Position numbers and translations under genes: made by a program
In this document: positions 1-8,674 of the stretch, one piece after another
How positions within the stretch are numbered: position 1 is the stretch's first letter
Layout: every line of letters begins with the position of its first letter
Notes under the pieces: model-generated
Told to the model about the DNA's origin: nothing
What the model saw: only the letters and a program-made list of their open reading frames with translations
Databases searched by the model: none
From: JAXDJH01 sp034663635
Lineage (GTDB): Bacteria > Actinomycetota > CADDZG01 > WHSQ01
Assembly: GCA_034663635.1 (NCBI GenBank)
Contig: JAXDJH010000017.1
Span: 98,819-162,818 of the forward strand
DNA: 64,000 bases
Direction of reading: 5' to 3'

Positions 1-2
1 GG

Positions 3-176
3 GAGCTCACCGATGCCCTCGGGCTCTCGCAGCCGACGGTTTCTCATCACCTAAGGGTGCTTCACGATGCCGGATTGATAGTGCGGGAGCCGCGTGGCAA
101 TCGGACCTATTACTCGCTGGCATGCGACCAGCTCGACCTTCTGAGGAACTCACTGGCTCCTAAGAAGACGGCGTAG
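3..176 (+). CDS. ArsR-family transcriptional regulator, C-terminal fragment
   Basis: The last 57 codons of a gene that begins before the window. The translation contains a winged-helix recognition segment (LSQPTVSHHLRVL) followed by a wing (GLIVREPRGNRTYYSL), typical of ArsR/SmtB repressors, and ends in a short basic tail. ArsR proteins are dimeric DNA-binding repressors, often sensing metals, but the sensing residues would lie in the missing N-terminal part, so the inducer cannot be named. A perfect hairpin follows directly after the stop codon. Confidence 0.85.
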   Translation, partial: ELTDALGLSQPTVSHHLRVLHDAGLIVREPRGNRTYYSLACDQLDLLRNSLAPKKTA

Positions 177-204
177 GCAATGACCGCCCGTAGGCGGTCA
201 TTGC
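177..204. terminator. Perfect 12-bp hairpin, bidirectional terminator
   Basis: GCAATGACCGCC and its exact reverse complement flank a CGTA loop. It starts one base after the ArsR stop codon and lies 29 bp beyond the stop of the convergent PepSY gene, so it can end both transcripts. There is no strong T-run. Confidence 0.7.
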
Positions 205-233
205 AGGCTTCCGATCTCGTCGGTCACAAGGTT

Positions 234-560
234 CTACTCGGTCCCGTCGTCGCTGTCTTGGGTCTCGCTGTCGCCTTCGATGACAACGACTTTGTAGTTC
301 TCGTCGAGCCGAACGTCAACAGTGTTCCCGTCGGTCTTCGTGACCTCGACTTCCCAAGTGGCCCCGTTCTCGTTGTCGAGCTCCACCGAGTTGGCGGTTC
401 CGCCACCCGTCGCTTGAAGCGCGGCTTGTGTTGCTCGGTCGGCCCCCGGGCCGGAGGCTCCACCTTCGGAGTCGTTGCCCCCTGCTATCGCGATCGCTCC
501 GCCGGCTATCGCGGCGAAAGCGACCACGCCTGCGAGGATCAAGGCGATTCTTTTGCGCAT
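234..560 (-). CDS. Small secreted PepSY-domain protein
   Basis: 108 aa. The start ATG is preceded by GGAAGGAG. Residues 1-27 are a basic signal peptide or membrane anchor (MRKR then a hydrophobic stretch rich in Ala/Gly/Ile). A Gly/Ser linker follows, then a single PepSY-like repeat from about residue 42 (QAALQATGGG, WEVEVTKTDG, VDVRLDENYKVV). PepSY domains are extracytoplasmic and often sit next to two-component systems, where they are thought to modulate signalling or proteolysis. It lies just downstream of the sensor kinase on the same strand, but its own 5' region carries CTGAA repeats, so it may be a target of that system. Confidence 0.75.
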   Translation of the reverse strand: MRKRIALILAGVVAFAAIAGGAIAIAGGNDSEGGASGPGADRATQAALQATGGGTANSVELDNENGATWEVEVTKTDGNTVDVRLDENYKVVVIEGDSETQDSDDGTE

Positions 561-623
561 CCTCGTTCTCCTTCCCTACGGGCTTGATCTTGTATCTGAC
601 GGTTCCCAGCGTACGAACCCGGA

Positions 624-640
624 CCTGAAGGGCCCCTGAA
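624..640 (-). promoter_or_regulatory. Direct repeat CCTGAA-N5-CCTGAA, probable response-regulator site
   Basis: Two CCTGAA hexamers start at 624 and 635, exactly 11 bp apart; read on the minus strand they are TTCAGG-N5-TTCAGG. They lie 64 bp upstream of the PepSY start codon. Eleven-bp direct repeats are the usual operator form of OmpR/PhoB-type regulators, and the same core occurs three times in front of the adjacent regulator gene. Confidence 0.55.
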
Positions 641-643
641 CGC

Positions 644-2005
644 TTAGGCCCTTGGGAGCTCGATCTCGAATCTTGCTCCTCCCAACGGGGAGTCCTCCAC
701 CGCTGCTCGACCCCCGTGGGCCCCTACGATCTCAGCCACGATCGCGAGGCCGAGCCCTGCCCCTCCATGCGCTCGGTCCCGTGCGCCGTCGAGTCTGGCG
801 AATCTCTCGAAGATGACCTCCCTCGATTCCAGGGGGACACCCGGCCCGTCATCGTCAACCTGAAGCGAGACGACACCGTTTGTTTCGCTCAAGCCGAACC
901 TCACCGTCGACTCAGCGTGGCGTGCCGCATTGTCCCCGAGGTTGCGGATCACTCGTTGCAGCTGGCTCTTGTCGCCGTGCGTGCGCGCGGCTCCAACCCC
1001 CGTCGTATCGATGCGTAGCTCGGTCATCTGGCTCAGGCGTTTGGCCTCATCCAAGACGAGGTCGTCGAGGTCCAGGGGCCGAGACAGCAGCTCGAGGGTG
1101 TGTTCGTCCGCGCGCGCCAGCAGCAACAGGTTCTCGGCCAGTTCCTGCAGCCTGAGGTCCTCGGCGAGCACCTCAGTCGCGAGCTCTTCGATCGTCGTCT
1201 GGTCCGGATGCGCCAACGACACCTCCACGAGGTGTCTGATCGTCGCGATCGGGTTGCGCAATTCGTGGGAAGCGTCTGAAACGAGACGTTGCTCTCTCTC
1301 CCTGGAGGCCTCGAGTCTCGTGAGCATCTCGTTCATCGTCCTGGCCAAACGAGCGATCTCATCGCCGCCGGCGGGATCAGGAACGCGACGGTGAAGTTCC
1401 GTCGCAGAGATCTCGGAAACCTCTTCTCTCATCGACTCGACGGGCGCAAGGGCGCGACCGACGACGGCCCAGGTCGTGGCGCTAACGACGATCAGCAGCA
1501 GCGGGACGCCCACCAAGAGGATCCGCGTCACTAGCCAGATGGTCTCCCTCGCTACGTCGAGGTTGCGACCGACGAGGATGGTTAGGGGGCCGCCCGAGGT
1601 GTCGGCTCGCTTGGCGATAACTACGAAAGGGTCGTCGTCTTGGGTGAGGGCACGGTCGACGACCTCGCTGTCGCCGGGCTTCAGTTGAGCGAGCGGGGGA
1701 GCGTCTTCAAGGGAGGGACTGGCCGAGATCACTTCACCCGCAGCGTCGATCACTTGGATGAGGACGTCGTCTTCGTTGTCACCCGGTGCGACTGCAGGTC
1801 GACCTTCTTCCAGGGTGGTGACTACATCGTCGGCCCGCAGACGAGCCGCGGTCTCGACGTTGTGTTGCATCGCTCGCTGCATGATCGTGACAAGTCCGAT
1901 AGAGACGAGCACGAGCGCGATCCCCACTACGAGGACGGCGCCGGCGGTCGTTCTCGCGCGCACCGACCCCCTCGCGACCCGGCGACTCGACGGATACCTA
2001 CCCAC
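644..2005 (-). CDS. Membrane sensor histidine kinase (HAMP, HisKA, HATPase)
   Basis: 453 aa. Transmembrane segment 1 is about residues 20-42 and segment 2 about 157-180, enclosing an extracytoplasmic sensor domain of about 110 residues with no recognised ligand motif. A HAMP linker (about 182-235) leads to the phospho-accepting helix SDASHELRNPIA, with His247. The C-terminal ATPase domain has an N box (LGDNAARHA) and G boxes (DDGPGV, GGAGLGLAIV). It overlaps the end of the upstream response-regulator gene by 8 bp, so the two are co-translated. The stimulus is unknown; with the PepSY neighbour, cell-envelope stress is a reasonable guess. Confidence 0.93.
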   Translation of the reverse strand: MGRYPSSRRVARGSVRARTTAGAVLVVGIALVLVSIGLVTIMQRAMQHNVETAARLRADDVVTTLEEGRPAVAPGDNEDDVLIQVIDAAGEVISASPSLEDAPPLAQLKPGDSEVVDRALTQDDDPFVVIAKRADTSGGPLTILVGRNLDVARETIWLVTRILLVGVPLLLIVVSATTWAVVGRALAPVESMREEVSEISATELHRRVPDPAGGDEIARLARTMNEMLTRLEASREREQRLVSDASHELRNPIATIRHLVEVSLAHPDQTTIEELATEVLAEDLRLQELAENLLLLARADEHTLELLSRPLDLDDLVLDEAKRLSQMTELRIDTTGVGAARTHGDKSQLQRVIRNLGDNAARHAESTVRFGLSETNGVVSLQVDDDGPGVPLESREVIFERFARLDGARDRAHGGAGLGLAIVAEIVGAHGGRAAVEDSPLGGARFEIELPRA

Positions 2006-2675
2006 CTTTATCGTCCAATCTGTAGCCGGAACCTCTTACGGTCTGGACCGAGTTTCGGTTGAACGGCCGGTCGAGCTTCTCTCGGAGATGCTTCACGTAC
2101 ACCTCGACGATGTTCGGGTCGCCTTCGAAGTCGTAGTCCCAAACGTGCGCAAGGATGTCTGCCTTCGAAGAAACCTCTCCTTTGCGTCGCATGAGGAACT
2201 CCAGAAGTGAGAACTCCCGCGCTGTGAGGGAGACCTCCTCCTCTCCTCTCCAGCAACGCCGCCCCGCCGGGTCGAGCCTCAGGTCTCCCGCCTCGAGAAC
2301 CGCGGGTCGTTCGCTCGCACTGCGTCGCATCAAGGCTCGTAGGCGAGCTAGTAGGACGACGTATGAGAACGGTTTGACCAGATAATCGTCGGCCCCACTA
2401 TCGAGGGCTTCAGCTTCGTCCAGCTCGCCGTCCTTCGCGGTGAGCATCAGGATCGGCGACCACACGCCTTCCTCTCGAAGCGTCGAACAAACCTTGAACC
2501 CGTTGACGCCGGGCAACATGATGTCGAGGACGATCGCGTCGTAGATCTGCTCGCGGGCCATCCACAGGCCGTCGGTTCCATCAAGGGCTACGTCGACGGC
2601 GAAGCCTTCGGCCTCCAGACCCCTCTTCAGCCCCGCGGCCAGGCCCTTCTCGTCCTCCACCACAAGTACGCGCAA
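1998..2675 (-). CDS. OmpR/PhoB-type DNA-binding response regulator
   Basis: 225 aa from a TTG start chosen because GGAGGA stands 7 bases upstream and the receiver domain begins there (LRVLVVEDE); a longer reading frame only adds non-homologous residues. The receiver domain has acidic residues at 7-8, phospho-acceptor Asp51 (IVLDIMLPG) and the Lys of VKPFSY. The C-terminal winged helix has the Trans_Reg_C signature (LTAREFSLLEFLMRR, VYVKHLREKL). It is the cognate regulator of the overlapping kinase. Three TTCAGC repeats upstream suggest autoregulation. Confidence 0.94.
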   Translation of the reverse strand: MRVLVVEDEKGLAAGLKRGLEAEGFAVDVALDGTDGLWMAREQIYDAIVLDIMLPGVNGFKVCSTLREEGVWSPILMLTAKDGELDEAEALDSGADDYLVKPFSYVVLLARLRALMRRSASERPAVLEAGDLRLDPAGRRCWRGEEEVSLTAREFSLLEFLMRRKGEVSSKADILAHVWDYDFEGDPNIVEVYVKHLREKLDRPFNRNSVQTVRGSGYRLDDKGG

Positions 2676-2719
2676 CGACGTTCCTCCTTCGATACAGAAT
2701 CCCACCCTTGCGCTACCTG

Positions 2720-2747
2720 GCTGAATGGGTGCTGAAAGCCGGCTGAA
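2720..2747 (-). promoter_or_regulatory. Triple direct repeat GCTGAA at 11-bp spacing, probable autoregulatory operator
   Basis: GCTGAA begins at 2720, 2731 and 2742, three copies in perfect 11-bp register. On the minus strand this is TTCAGC-N5-TTCAGC-N5-TTCAGC, followed by a possible -10 (TGTATC) and then the Shine-Dalgarno of the response regulator. It lies between divergent genes and could also act on the membrane-protein gene at 2789. Confidence 0.6.
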
Positions 2748-2788
2748 CGGCTTGCCACGAGTGGGGACGGTGGCTAGCGTCACTTGAG

Positions 2789-3424
2789 ATGATCTCGGCT
2801 CAGGCGTGTTCGGAATTCACGGTCGGCTCCGAGCAGTGGACCGATTGCATCCACAACGCCTCGACGGCCGGCGGCGTCATGCCATGGGCGGTCCTCGTCC
2901 CGATGGGCGTGATGCTCGTCGGGATGGCGTACATGTTCTGGCGCCAGTTCTCGGGTCGACAAGCCGCCGCATTCAGCAGTGCGACTACTCCTTCATACGT
3001 CGGTCAGTGGCTGATCTTCATCGGAGTGGTCGAGCTGTTGATGGGGGCCGGATTCATCTTCGGCTACTCGAGGGGTGGTGGCGCGGGGGCTCTGATACCG
3101 GCGGTGATCCTCAGCCTCGTGGGCGTCGTCCTGCTGTTGATCGGTCTCGCCTCGCGCGGGAAAGCTCGTAACGCGGCTCGGATCCAATCCACCGGAGTAC
3201 AGGGGAGCGCCACGATTCTGTCTGTGACCCAAACCGGGATGTTCATGAACCAGAATCCTCAGATCGCACTGGACCTCGAAGTTCAGGTGCCGGGTATCCC
3301 TACGTACCGGCACACCCAGAAGATGTTCGTTCCATTGATCCTGCTGAGTCGTGTGACTCCAGGCGCAACCGTTCCCGTGATGGTCGATCCGCAGAGCCAG
3401 GCCGACCTGGTGATCATCTGGTAG
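2789..3424 (+). CDS. Hypothetical membrane protein with C-terminal DUF3592-like domain
   Basis: 211 aa. Three hydrophobic segments (about residues 30-50, 72-93, 100-122) are followed by a soluble C-terminal domain of about 85 residues (GSATILSVTQTG, PGATVPVMVDPQ) resembling the DUF3592 fold often attached to membrane helices. The N-terminal stretch contains two Cys (ACSEF, DCIHN) in a predicted external segment. The start has only a weak ribosome-binding site. No function can be assigned. It is divergent from the two-component operon, with the operator repeats between them. Confidence 0.6.
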   Translation: MISAQACSEFTVGSEQWTDCIHNASTAGGVMPWAVLVPMGVMLVGMAYMFWRQFSGRQAAAFSSATTPSYVGQWLIFIGVVELLMGAGFIFGYSRGGGAGALIPAVILSLVGVVLLLIGLASRGKARNAARIQSTGVQGSATILSVTQTGMFMNQNPQIALDLEVQVPGIPTYRHTQKMFVPLILLSRVTPGATVPVMVDPQSQADLVIIW

Positions 3425-3466
3425 TTCTCGAGCGAAACCCTCTATCCAGTTGACTCTGTCAGTGAG

Positions 3467-4528
3467 GTGTCACAGGGTCAAAGGATGCGCCGAGCCACGC
3501 GCGTAGGAATCCCGATCGTTCTGGTCGGAGCGATCTTCATCTACGCGTTCCCGAAGATCGCAGATTTCTCCCAAGTCTGGGCTGAGGCCCGCACCATGAC
3601 GTGGATCGAGATCGCTCTGCTGGTCGCCGCGGTCGTTTGTCATCTTCTCGCGTCCTGGTTGGTGATGGTGGCTTCGCTCCCAGGGAGCAACATCTGGCAG
3701 GCGATGAAGATCAATCAGGCTTCAACCGCGGTCGCAAACACGTTGCCGGGGGGAGGAGCCATCGGGGTGGGCGTCATGTACGACATGTATTCGGCCTACG
3801 GCTTCTCGAAGGGAGCGATAAGTCTCTCGATACTCATTAGCGGGATCTGGAACAGTTTCCTGAAGCTCGGTATGCCGGTGCTCGCTCTCGCCTTGTTGGT
3901 CGCGACGGGAAACGCGAGCAGCGGACTCGTCGCAGCCTCGTTCGTAGGTCTCGCAATCCTGGCGCTTGCGGTCGGCATGTTCGCAGGAGTGTTGAGCAGC
4001 GATCGGACGGCGTACGGAGTTGGTAGAGCGCTATCCCGCTTCGTCTCGAAGATGCGCCGGCTGGTCCACAAGCCTGGTCTCGATGTCACCGAGCAGACCG
4101 TGCAGTTCCGAAGGACTGCCATAGGTCTGATCAAGGGCCGGTGGTTCCACTTGACCTCAGCGACTCTGGTGAGTCATCTCTCGTTGTTCGTCGTGCTCCT
4201 TTTGGCTCTGCGTTACATCGGAGTGTCCGAAACAGAAGTGAGTTGGACGGAGGTTCTTGCGGGCTTCGCACTCGTTCGCCTCGCTTCAGCTTTACCCATT
4301 ACTCCGGGAGGACTGGGTCTAGTCGAGCTTGGTCTGGCAGCAGCTTTAGTGACGGCTGGAGGGACTCATTCGGAAGTTGTTGCTGCCGTGTTGGTCTATC
4401 GCGCGTTGACGTACATGCTCCCCATTCCACTGGGATTCCTCGCCTACGTCACCTGGCGAAAGAAGAGCGTTGCACGTCGCAGCCGGGCCAAAGCCGCGGG
4501 ATCGGTCGCATCGCCCGGAAGTGTCTAG
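3467..4528 (+). CDS. Lysylphosphatidylglycerol synthase TM-region-like protein (UPF0104/AglD family)
   Basis: 353 aa with about eight transmembrane helices. Family hallmarks are the segments NQASTAVANTLPGG and LPITPGGLGLVELG, which correspond to the conserved Pro/Gly motifs of the flippase-like membrane half of MprF and of the AglD/UPF0104 family. There is no cytosolic lysyl-transfer domain, so lysinylation of lipids is unlikely; a role in lipid or lipid-linked-sugar translocation is an inference. The GTG start at 3467 could be replaced by ATG at 3485. It follows the previous gene by 42 bp. Confidence 0.8.
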   Translation: MSQGQRMRRATRVGIPIVLVGAIFIYAFPKIADFSQVWAEARTMTWIEIALLVAAVVCHLLASWLVMVASLPGSNIWQAMKINQASTAVANTLPGGGAIGVGVMYDMYSAYGFSKGAISLSILISGIWNSFLKLGMPVLALALLVATGNASSGLVAASFVGLAILALAVGMFAGVLSSDRTAYGVGRALSRFVSKMRRLVHKPGLDVTEQTVQFRRTAIGLIKGRWFHLTSATLVSHLSLFVVLLLALRYIGVSETEVSWTEVLAGFALVRLASALPITPGGLGLVELGLAAALVTAGGTHSEVVAAVLVYRALTYMLPIPLGFLAYVTWRKKSVARRSRAKAAGSVASPGSV

Positions 4529-4538
4529 GCCTTGTCCC

Positions 4539-6794
4539 TTAGACCGCTGGGTCGATGAATAGGACCCTTGCGCTGTGTTTGTCCGGCAGCGAGATCTCGA
4601 TCCCCGACCGCAGTTGCTCGGCCGTGAACGTTCCGAAGACCTCATCGGTCAGAGCGTCGCGCAGGACGAAGGAACCGTCGCCGCGGATCCCTCGCAGAGA
4701 GATCGTCTTTGCCACCTCGTCCGTGTCCTGGCGGAACGCAAGCAGTGCACCGGTGCCGGTCTCGGGGTTCCACGGCTGCAGAGCGGTCCAGTTGTCTCCG
4801 GGCAAAGGATCGCCGAGCAAGGGATAGGTGAACGTCGCGAATCGATCGCGGTGGGCTTTGTAGAGGTCCGTCCATCGTCTGGCGTCGGTGATCTGCTGCT
4901 CGCTCAGAGAGGTGAGATTCGTGAAGAACGTCATGTGCGAGCCCAAAGCGATGGCCATCAGGTAGTCGTTGGAGAGTTGCCCTCGCTGGCCTCCCAAAGT
5001 CGCTTGTCCGAGCGTGAAACCCGGAACGTAGGGGTTGAGAACCCACAGATTGTGCAGCGCCTCGTTCGATTTGGGACTGCCGTTCGCGTACCAGGACGGG
5101 CCGCGGGCGACGGATTCGAAGGGGAAGAGCCTGTAATCGTTCGTCTCGTCGATCTGGAACGTGACGTTGGGATGGTCCGCGATGAGCCGATCCATCATTC
5201 TGATGAAGGACTCGCGGTAGTCGTAGGCGGTGACGGTGTCCACGCCGGCACAGTCGACCCACGCCAAGAAGTCGAACTTGAAATAAGTGACGCCCCAGTT
5301 GTCGATCGCGTTGCGAATCCGCCCTTCGATGAAGTCGATCAGTTTGCCTTCAGGACCGGTCGCCTCAGGATTCCAGGTTCCAAGACCTGCCTCGTTCGAA
5401 CCACCGTTCGGATCGACGCGGTTGTAGGCAACGAGGGGCTCGCTGATCGGCTCGCAGTTCCACTGAGGGTTGCGTTTGTACGCGTTCGACGCGGGATTGA
5501 ACTGCATCGGATTCATCCAGAGACCGAGCTTCATGTCGCCGAGGATGTTTCGAACCGCCGAGAATGACCCGTCTGGGAAGCGAGCGGGATACAGGCCGCG
5601 TGGCTCGGGACACTCCGGCGAGTCGGGGCAGAAATCTCCTGAGGCCGCCTGCCAACCATCATCGAGGATGAAAGTCTCGACTCCGAGTCGCTTAGCGATC
5701 TCTGATTGTTCTCGAACAGCGGCGAGATCCATGTCGTCCTTAGCTCCGGTCGAGATGCGACCAGCGTCCACGTTGTTCGAATTGAAGGTGACGTCGCGTT
5801 TCCAGTTCGGCATGCGGTGCTCGGTGAGGTATCTGTAGTGCTGCCAAGGCTCGTCGTCGGCGTCGATCGCGAGACCGGTGAACACCGGCTCTAGCGCAAG
5901 GGTTTGGCCGGGCGCGATAACGCGATAACGAACAGGAACCTGGTTGACGTCGTTGCCGAGGTGGATGTCGGACTCGAATGGGCCCAGGTAGATGAGGTCG
6001 TGGTCAAGATCGACTTCGGCCGAAGCGCTCGGGTCGGTGTACGACATCCGAGTCGATGCGTAGTCGACCCTCTGCGTGACCATGAACGCCCGTCCCTGAG
6101 GAGTGCTGAGGCTCATCCATTCACCTTCGCCCTCCAAGCTTTGACCCGGCGCCCCCGATTTCGTCTCGCGGTGGTCGCCGAGGTGGGCGCCCCCGAAGGG
6201 CTGAGCCGCGGGCTCCCAGTCGGTCGAGTCACTGCCTCGCCAGTCGTAACCCGCACTGAACGCGTGGATCTCGGTGGCCGCCCCTTCAACGCCGACGCGG
6301 TCCAAGGTGTACGCGGACAGAGCGCCCGGGATGGACGTCGTCATCTGCGTCTCGAATCCGGCGATGCCGGGAAAAGCGCGGATCGTGCGGACGACCTCGC
6401 CCACTCCCGTGTTCCCTTCTGTCATGGTCACTCGGAGCTCGACTCCACCGTTTTCCAGAGGAGTCGCGGAGGCGGATTTGAAGTCGAGGTCGTCGGTCGA
6501 AAATTGCGCCAGATCCCCAAACTGCCCGACTTCGGTGCCTCCGTGATACGAGAGCGTGAAGTCGCTGGCGAGCTCGCCGGTTACCAGGCCGGTCCGCTTG
6601 TCGGTCATCGACAGGGTGTGAAAGGGAGAGGTTGCCCAGACGCGCTCGATCACGCTGTTCCCCAGGACGATCTGGTCGGCGTCGATCTTGGCGTAGACCT
6701 CACCGTTGGTGACGTCGGTCGCGGCGTTGGCGCTCGCCAGCGATCCGGCAAGGATGGCCATGGTTATGGCCGAGATGAGCAGCTTCTTAATCAC
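4539..6794 (-). CDS. Secreted GH36-type alpha-galactosidase
   Basis: 751 aa from a GTG start preceded by GGAAGGA; an upstream ATG would add 13 residues ahead of the signal peptide. Residues 1-24 form a signal peptide ending in ASANA. An N-terminal beta-supersandwich region precedes a TIM barrel with family landmarks: FILDDGW, LWMNPMQ, FKFDFLAW (nucleophile-type Asp), and FQIDETNDYR, where the acid/base residue probably lies. A small beta-sandwich with DKHSARVLFI closes the protein. It should hydrolyse terminal alpha-galactosides outside the cell. No sugar transporter lies beside it in this window. Confidence 0.85.
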   Translation of the reverse strand: MIKKLLISAITMAILAGSLASANAATDVTNGEVYAKIDADQIVLGNSVIERVWATSPFHTLSMTDKRTGLVTGELASDFTLSYHGGTEVGQFGDLAQFSTDDLDFKSASATPLENGGVELRVTMTEGNTGVGEVVRTIRAFPGIAGFETQMTTSIPGALSAYTLDRVGVEGAATEIHAFSAGYDWRGSDSTDWEPAAQPFGGAHLGDHRETKSGAPGQSLEGEGEWMSLSTPQGRAFMVTQRVDYASTRMSYTDPSASAEVDLDHDLIYLGPFESDIHLGNDVNQVPVRYRVIAPGQTLALEPVFTGLAIDADDEPWQHYRYLTEHRMPNWKRDVTFNSNNVDAGRISTGAKDDMDLAAVREQSEIAKRLGVETFILDDGWQAASGDFCPDSPECPEPRGLYPARFPDGSFSAVRNILGDMKLGLWMNPMQFNPASNAYKRNPQWNCEPISEPLVAYNRVDPNGGSNEAGLGTWNPEATGPEGKLIDFIEGRIRNAIDNWGVTYFKFDFLAWVDCAGVDTVTAYDYRESFIRMMDRLIADHPNVTFQIDETNDYRLFPFESVARGPSWYANGSPKSNEALHNLWVLNPYVPGFTLGQATLGGQRGQLSNDYLMAIALGSHMTFFTNLTSLSEQQITDARRWTDLYKAHRDRFATFTYPLLGDPLPGDNWTALQPWNPETGTGALLAFRQDTDEVAKTISLRGIRGDGSFVLRDALTDEVFGTFTAEQLRSGIEISLPDKHSARVLFIDPAV

Positions 6795-6878
6795 TGGGTT
6801 CCTTCCAGGCACGCGGTCGATCCCGGGCACCAAAAGGCCCGCCTTGGGGTGATTTGCCGGAAATCGGGCTATCCCTTT

Positions 6879-6892
6879 TGTGCGTTTGCACT
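6879..6892 (-). promoter_or_regulatory. Possible LacI-type operator upstream of alpha-galactosidase
   Basis: The minus strand reads TGTGC-near symmetry around AGTGCAAACGCACA, about 85 bp upstream of the alpha-galactosidase start. The half-site TGCAAACG resembles LacI-family operators that control glycoside hydrolases. The symmetry is only four to five bases per arm and no LacI gene is present, so the call is tentative. Confidence 0.25.
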
Positions 6893-6906
6893 AACCGGGT
6901 GGCTTG

Positions 6907-7692
6907 TCAGGAGGCCAGCCGGGAGATCCTTGCCCTTTCGTCGTTGCTGAGCCACGGCGGATCCCCCGCCCGCAGGTTCGCCGCAGCGTGAGCCGGGACC
7001 GACGTCGCGGGGATCACCGCGGTGATCCGGGGGTCGGATAAGGCCCACTTCAGCAGCGCTTCTGCCCATGAGCCGACCCCCAGATCGGAGACATCCGGCT
7101 TTGCCTTGACGAGGTTGCCTGCGCCGAGCGGTCTCATCGCGATGACCCCGAGTCCGAGTTCCTCTGCCAAAGGCAGGATCCGTTGTTCGACGTCACGCTC
7201 GTGGGGGTTGTACGGGATCTGGATGCAGTGGATGCGGCCGGTCTTCATGACTTCCTCCAGTTCGCCGAACGCCGACGAGCTGTAGTGAGTGGCGCCCAGC
7301 CAGCCGATGCGACCCGCATCTCGCTCGCGTTCCATCCACTCGAGCTGCTCTTTCCAGGCGACGAGGTTGTGAACCTGCTCGATGTCCACCAGGCCACCAT
7401 AGAAACGCAGCTGAGCTTCGAACTGCGCGCGGCCCTCATGAACCGAGGGCGTCCAGATCTTCGATGCAACGAGGGCGTCCGGCCGTCTACCTCCCAAGGC
7501 CTCGCCGAGAACCTGTTCGGCCCTTCCATACATCGGAGAGGTGTCGAAGAGCCGGCCTCCGCCGTCGAGCATGGTCCCCGCAACGGCGCGGGCTTCGGCC
7601 ACGCCCGAGGGTGCGACATCGAACACTTGCCAGGTTCCGAGACCGATGACGGGAACCCGGGGCCCGTTCCGACCTAGCTTTCGCGACTCCAT
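6907..7692 (-). CDS. Aldo/keto reductase family protein
   Basis: 261 aa, the usual size for a short (alpha/beta)8 AKR. The catalytic tetrad can be followed: Asp and Tyr in [12 protein letters not shown], Lys in VASKIW, and His in the VHNLVAW strand. The N-terminal hairpin ([21 protein letters not shown]) is typical of bacterial AKRs of the MocA/Tas type. NADPH-dependent reduction of an aldehyde, ketone or sugar is expected; the substrate cannot be deduced. It is upstream of the alpha-galactosidase on the same strand with 112 bp between, so sugar metabolism is possible. Confidence 0.88.
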   Translation of the reverse strand: MESRKLGRNGPRVPVIGLGTWQVFDVAPSGVAEARAVAGTMLDGGGRLFDTSPMYGRAEQVLGEALGGRRPDALVASKIWTPSVHEGRAQFEAQLRFYGGLVDIEQVHNLVAWKEQLEWMERERDAGRIGWLGATHYSSSAFGELEEVMKTGRIHCIQIPYNPHERDVEQRILPLAEELGLGVIAMRPLGAGNLVKAKPDVSDLGVGSWAEALLKWALSDPRITAVIPATSVPAHAAANLRAGDPPWLSNDERARISRLAS

Positions 7693-7713
7693 GTCTCAAC
7701 TCTCTACTATCTC

Positions 7714-8361
7714 GTGATGTTCAGATCGCTCGACCGCGTCATAGCGGCCTTCGCTGCAGCTGTGTTCGTTTTCGGCCTGACATTCGGCGTGCTGGGTGTG
7801 TCTGCCGGACTATCGGAGATGCAGGCGATCGCGATGTCGACGTTGGTTTTCGGCGGCTCTTCTCAGTTCGCTGTTATCGCCGCTCTCTCGGCGGGCGCGA
7901 GCCCGTGGCTTGCTGCGGTTTCGGGAGGCTTACTCAACCTGAGGCTCCTCCCGCTTGGGTTGGCGGTCGCTCCTGCTCTTTCTGCAAGGAGGCCGATCCG
8001 TGCGCTCGAGAGCTTCTTGATCACCGACGAATCCGTGGCGGTCGCGTCACGGCCGGACGGCTCGGTAGACGGGCCGCGGATGGTCACGACCGGTCTTGTG
8101 GTTGGTACGGCATGGATCGTGGGCACGACGATCGGTGCCATCGGAGGGGACTTCATCAAGGACCCTTTGGCTTTCGGGTTGGACGCGGCATTCCCGGCAG
8201 GATTCATCGCGCTGCTCGCACCCCGGTTGCGCGAGGACAAGCGTGCTCTCACCATCGCGCTGATCGGAGCCGCTATCTGCCTCGCGGTGGTCTCTTTCGT
8301 TCCGGTGGGAATGGCTCCTTTGATCGCGTCGCTGGCAGCGCTGGTGGCGATCAGATCGTGA
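7714..8361 (+). CDS. azlC: AzlC-family branched-chain amino acid export subunit
   Basis: 215 aa with five to six hydrophobic helices. Family features are the segment FGLTFGVLGVSAGLSEMQAIAMSTLVFGGSSQFA near the N-terminus (conserved GSSQFA) and NLRLLPLG. AzlC works with the small AzlD protein as an exporter of branched-chain amino acids or analogues in the cytoplasmic membrane. The stop codon overlaps the start of the next gene by 4 bp, and that gene is azlD, which confirms the pairing. Confidence 0.87.
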   Translation: MMFRSLDRVIAAFAAAVFVFGLTFGVLGVSAGLSEMQAIAMSTLVFGGSSQFAVIAALSAGASPWLAAVSGGLLNLRLLPLGLAVAPALSARRPIRALESFLITDESVAVASRPDGSVDGPRMVTTGLVVGTAWIVGTTIGAIGGDFIKDPLAFGLDAAFPAGFIALLAPRLREDKRALTIALIGAAICLAVVSFVPVGMAPLIASLAALVAIRS

Positions 8362-8660
8362 TCTGGGCGATCATCTTCGGCCTTGCGGCGTTCAGCTACC
8401 TTCTTCGAGTGGCCGGTCCACTCTTGATTCAACCGGATTCAGTCCCAACCTGGCTGGCGAGAGTTCTTCCCTACCTGGCTCCGGCCGTCCTGGCCGCTCT
8501 CGTGGTGGCCGGCATGTTCACGACTGGTCGGTCGCTGACGGTAGATGCGCGGGCGGTTGGACTCGTGGCGGCGTTGGCAGCGGCGTTCATGAAACTTCCT
8601 GCCCTGGCGATCATCGTGTTGGCCGCGGCCGCGACGGCCGTCGTTCGCCTGGCTTCTTAG
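8358..8660 (+). CDS. azlD: AzlD-family small membrane subunit
   Basis: 100 aa, starting at a GTG that overlaps the azlC stop codon (GTGA), so it is translationally coupled. Three hydrophobic helices (IIFGLAAFSYLLRVAGPLL, LPYLAPAVLAALVVAG, AVGLVAALAAAFM) match the size and pattern of AzlD, the accessory subunit of branched-chain amino acid exporters. A longer in-frame ORF beginning inside azlC is not the real gene. Confidence 0.85.
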   Translation: MIWAIIFGLAAFSYLLRVAGPLLIQPDSVPTWLARVLPYLAPAVLAALVVAGMFTTGRSLTVDARAVGLVAALAAAFMKLPALAIIVLAAAATAVVRLAS

Positions 8661-8674
8661 GCAAGACTGTCGAG

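Noticed and set aside
5904..6950. 348-aa plus-strand ORF
   Set aside because: It is a shadow of the alpha-galactosidase gene, whose signal peptide and GH36 motifs are on the minus strand.
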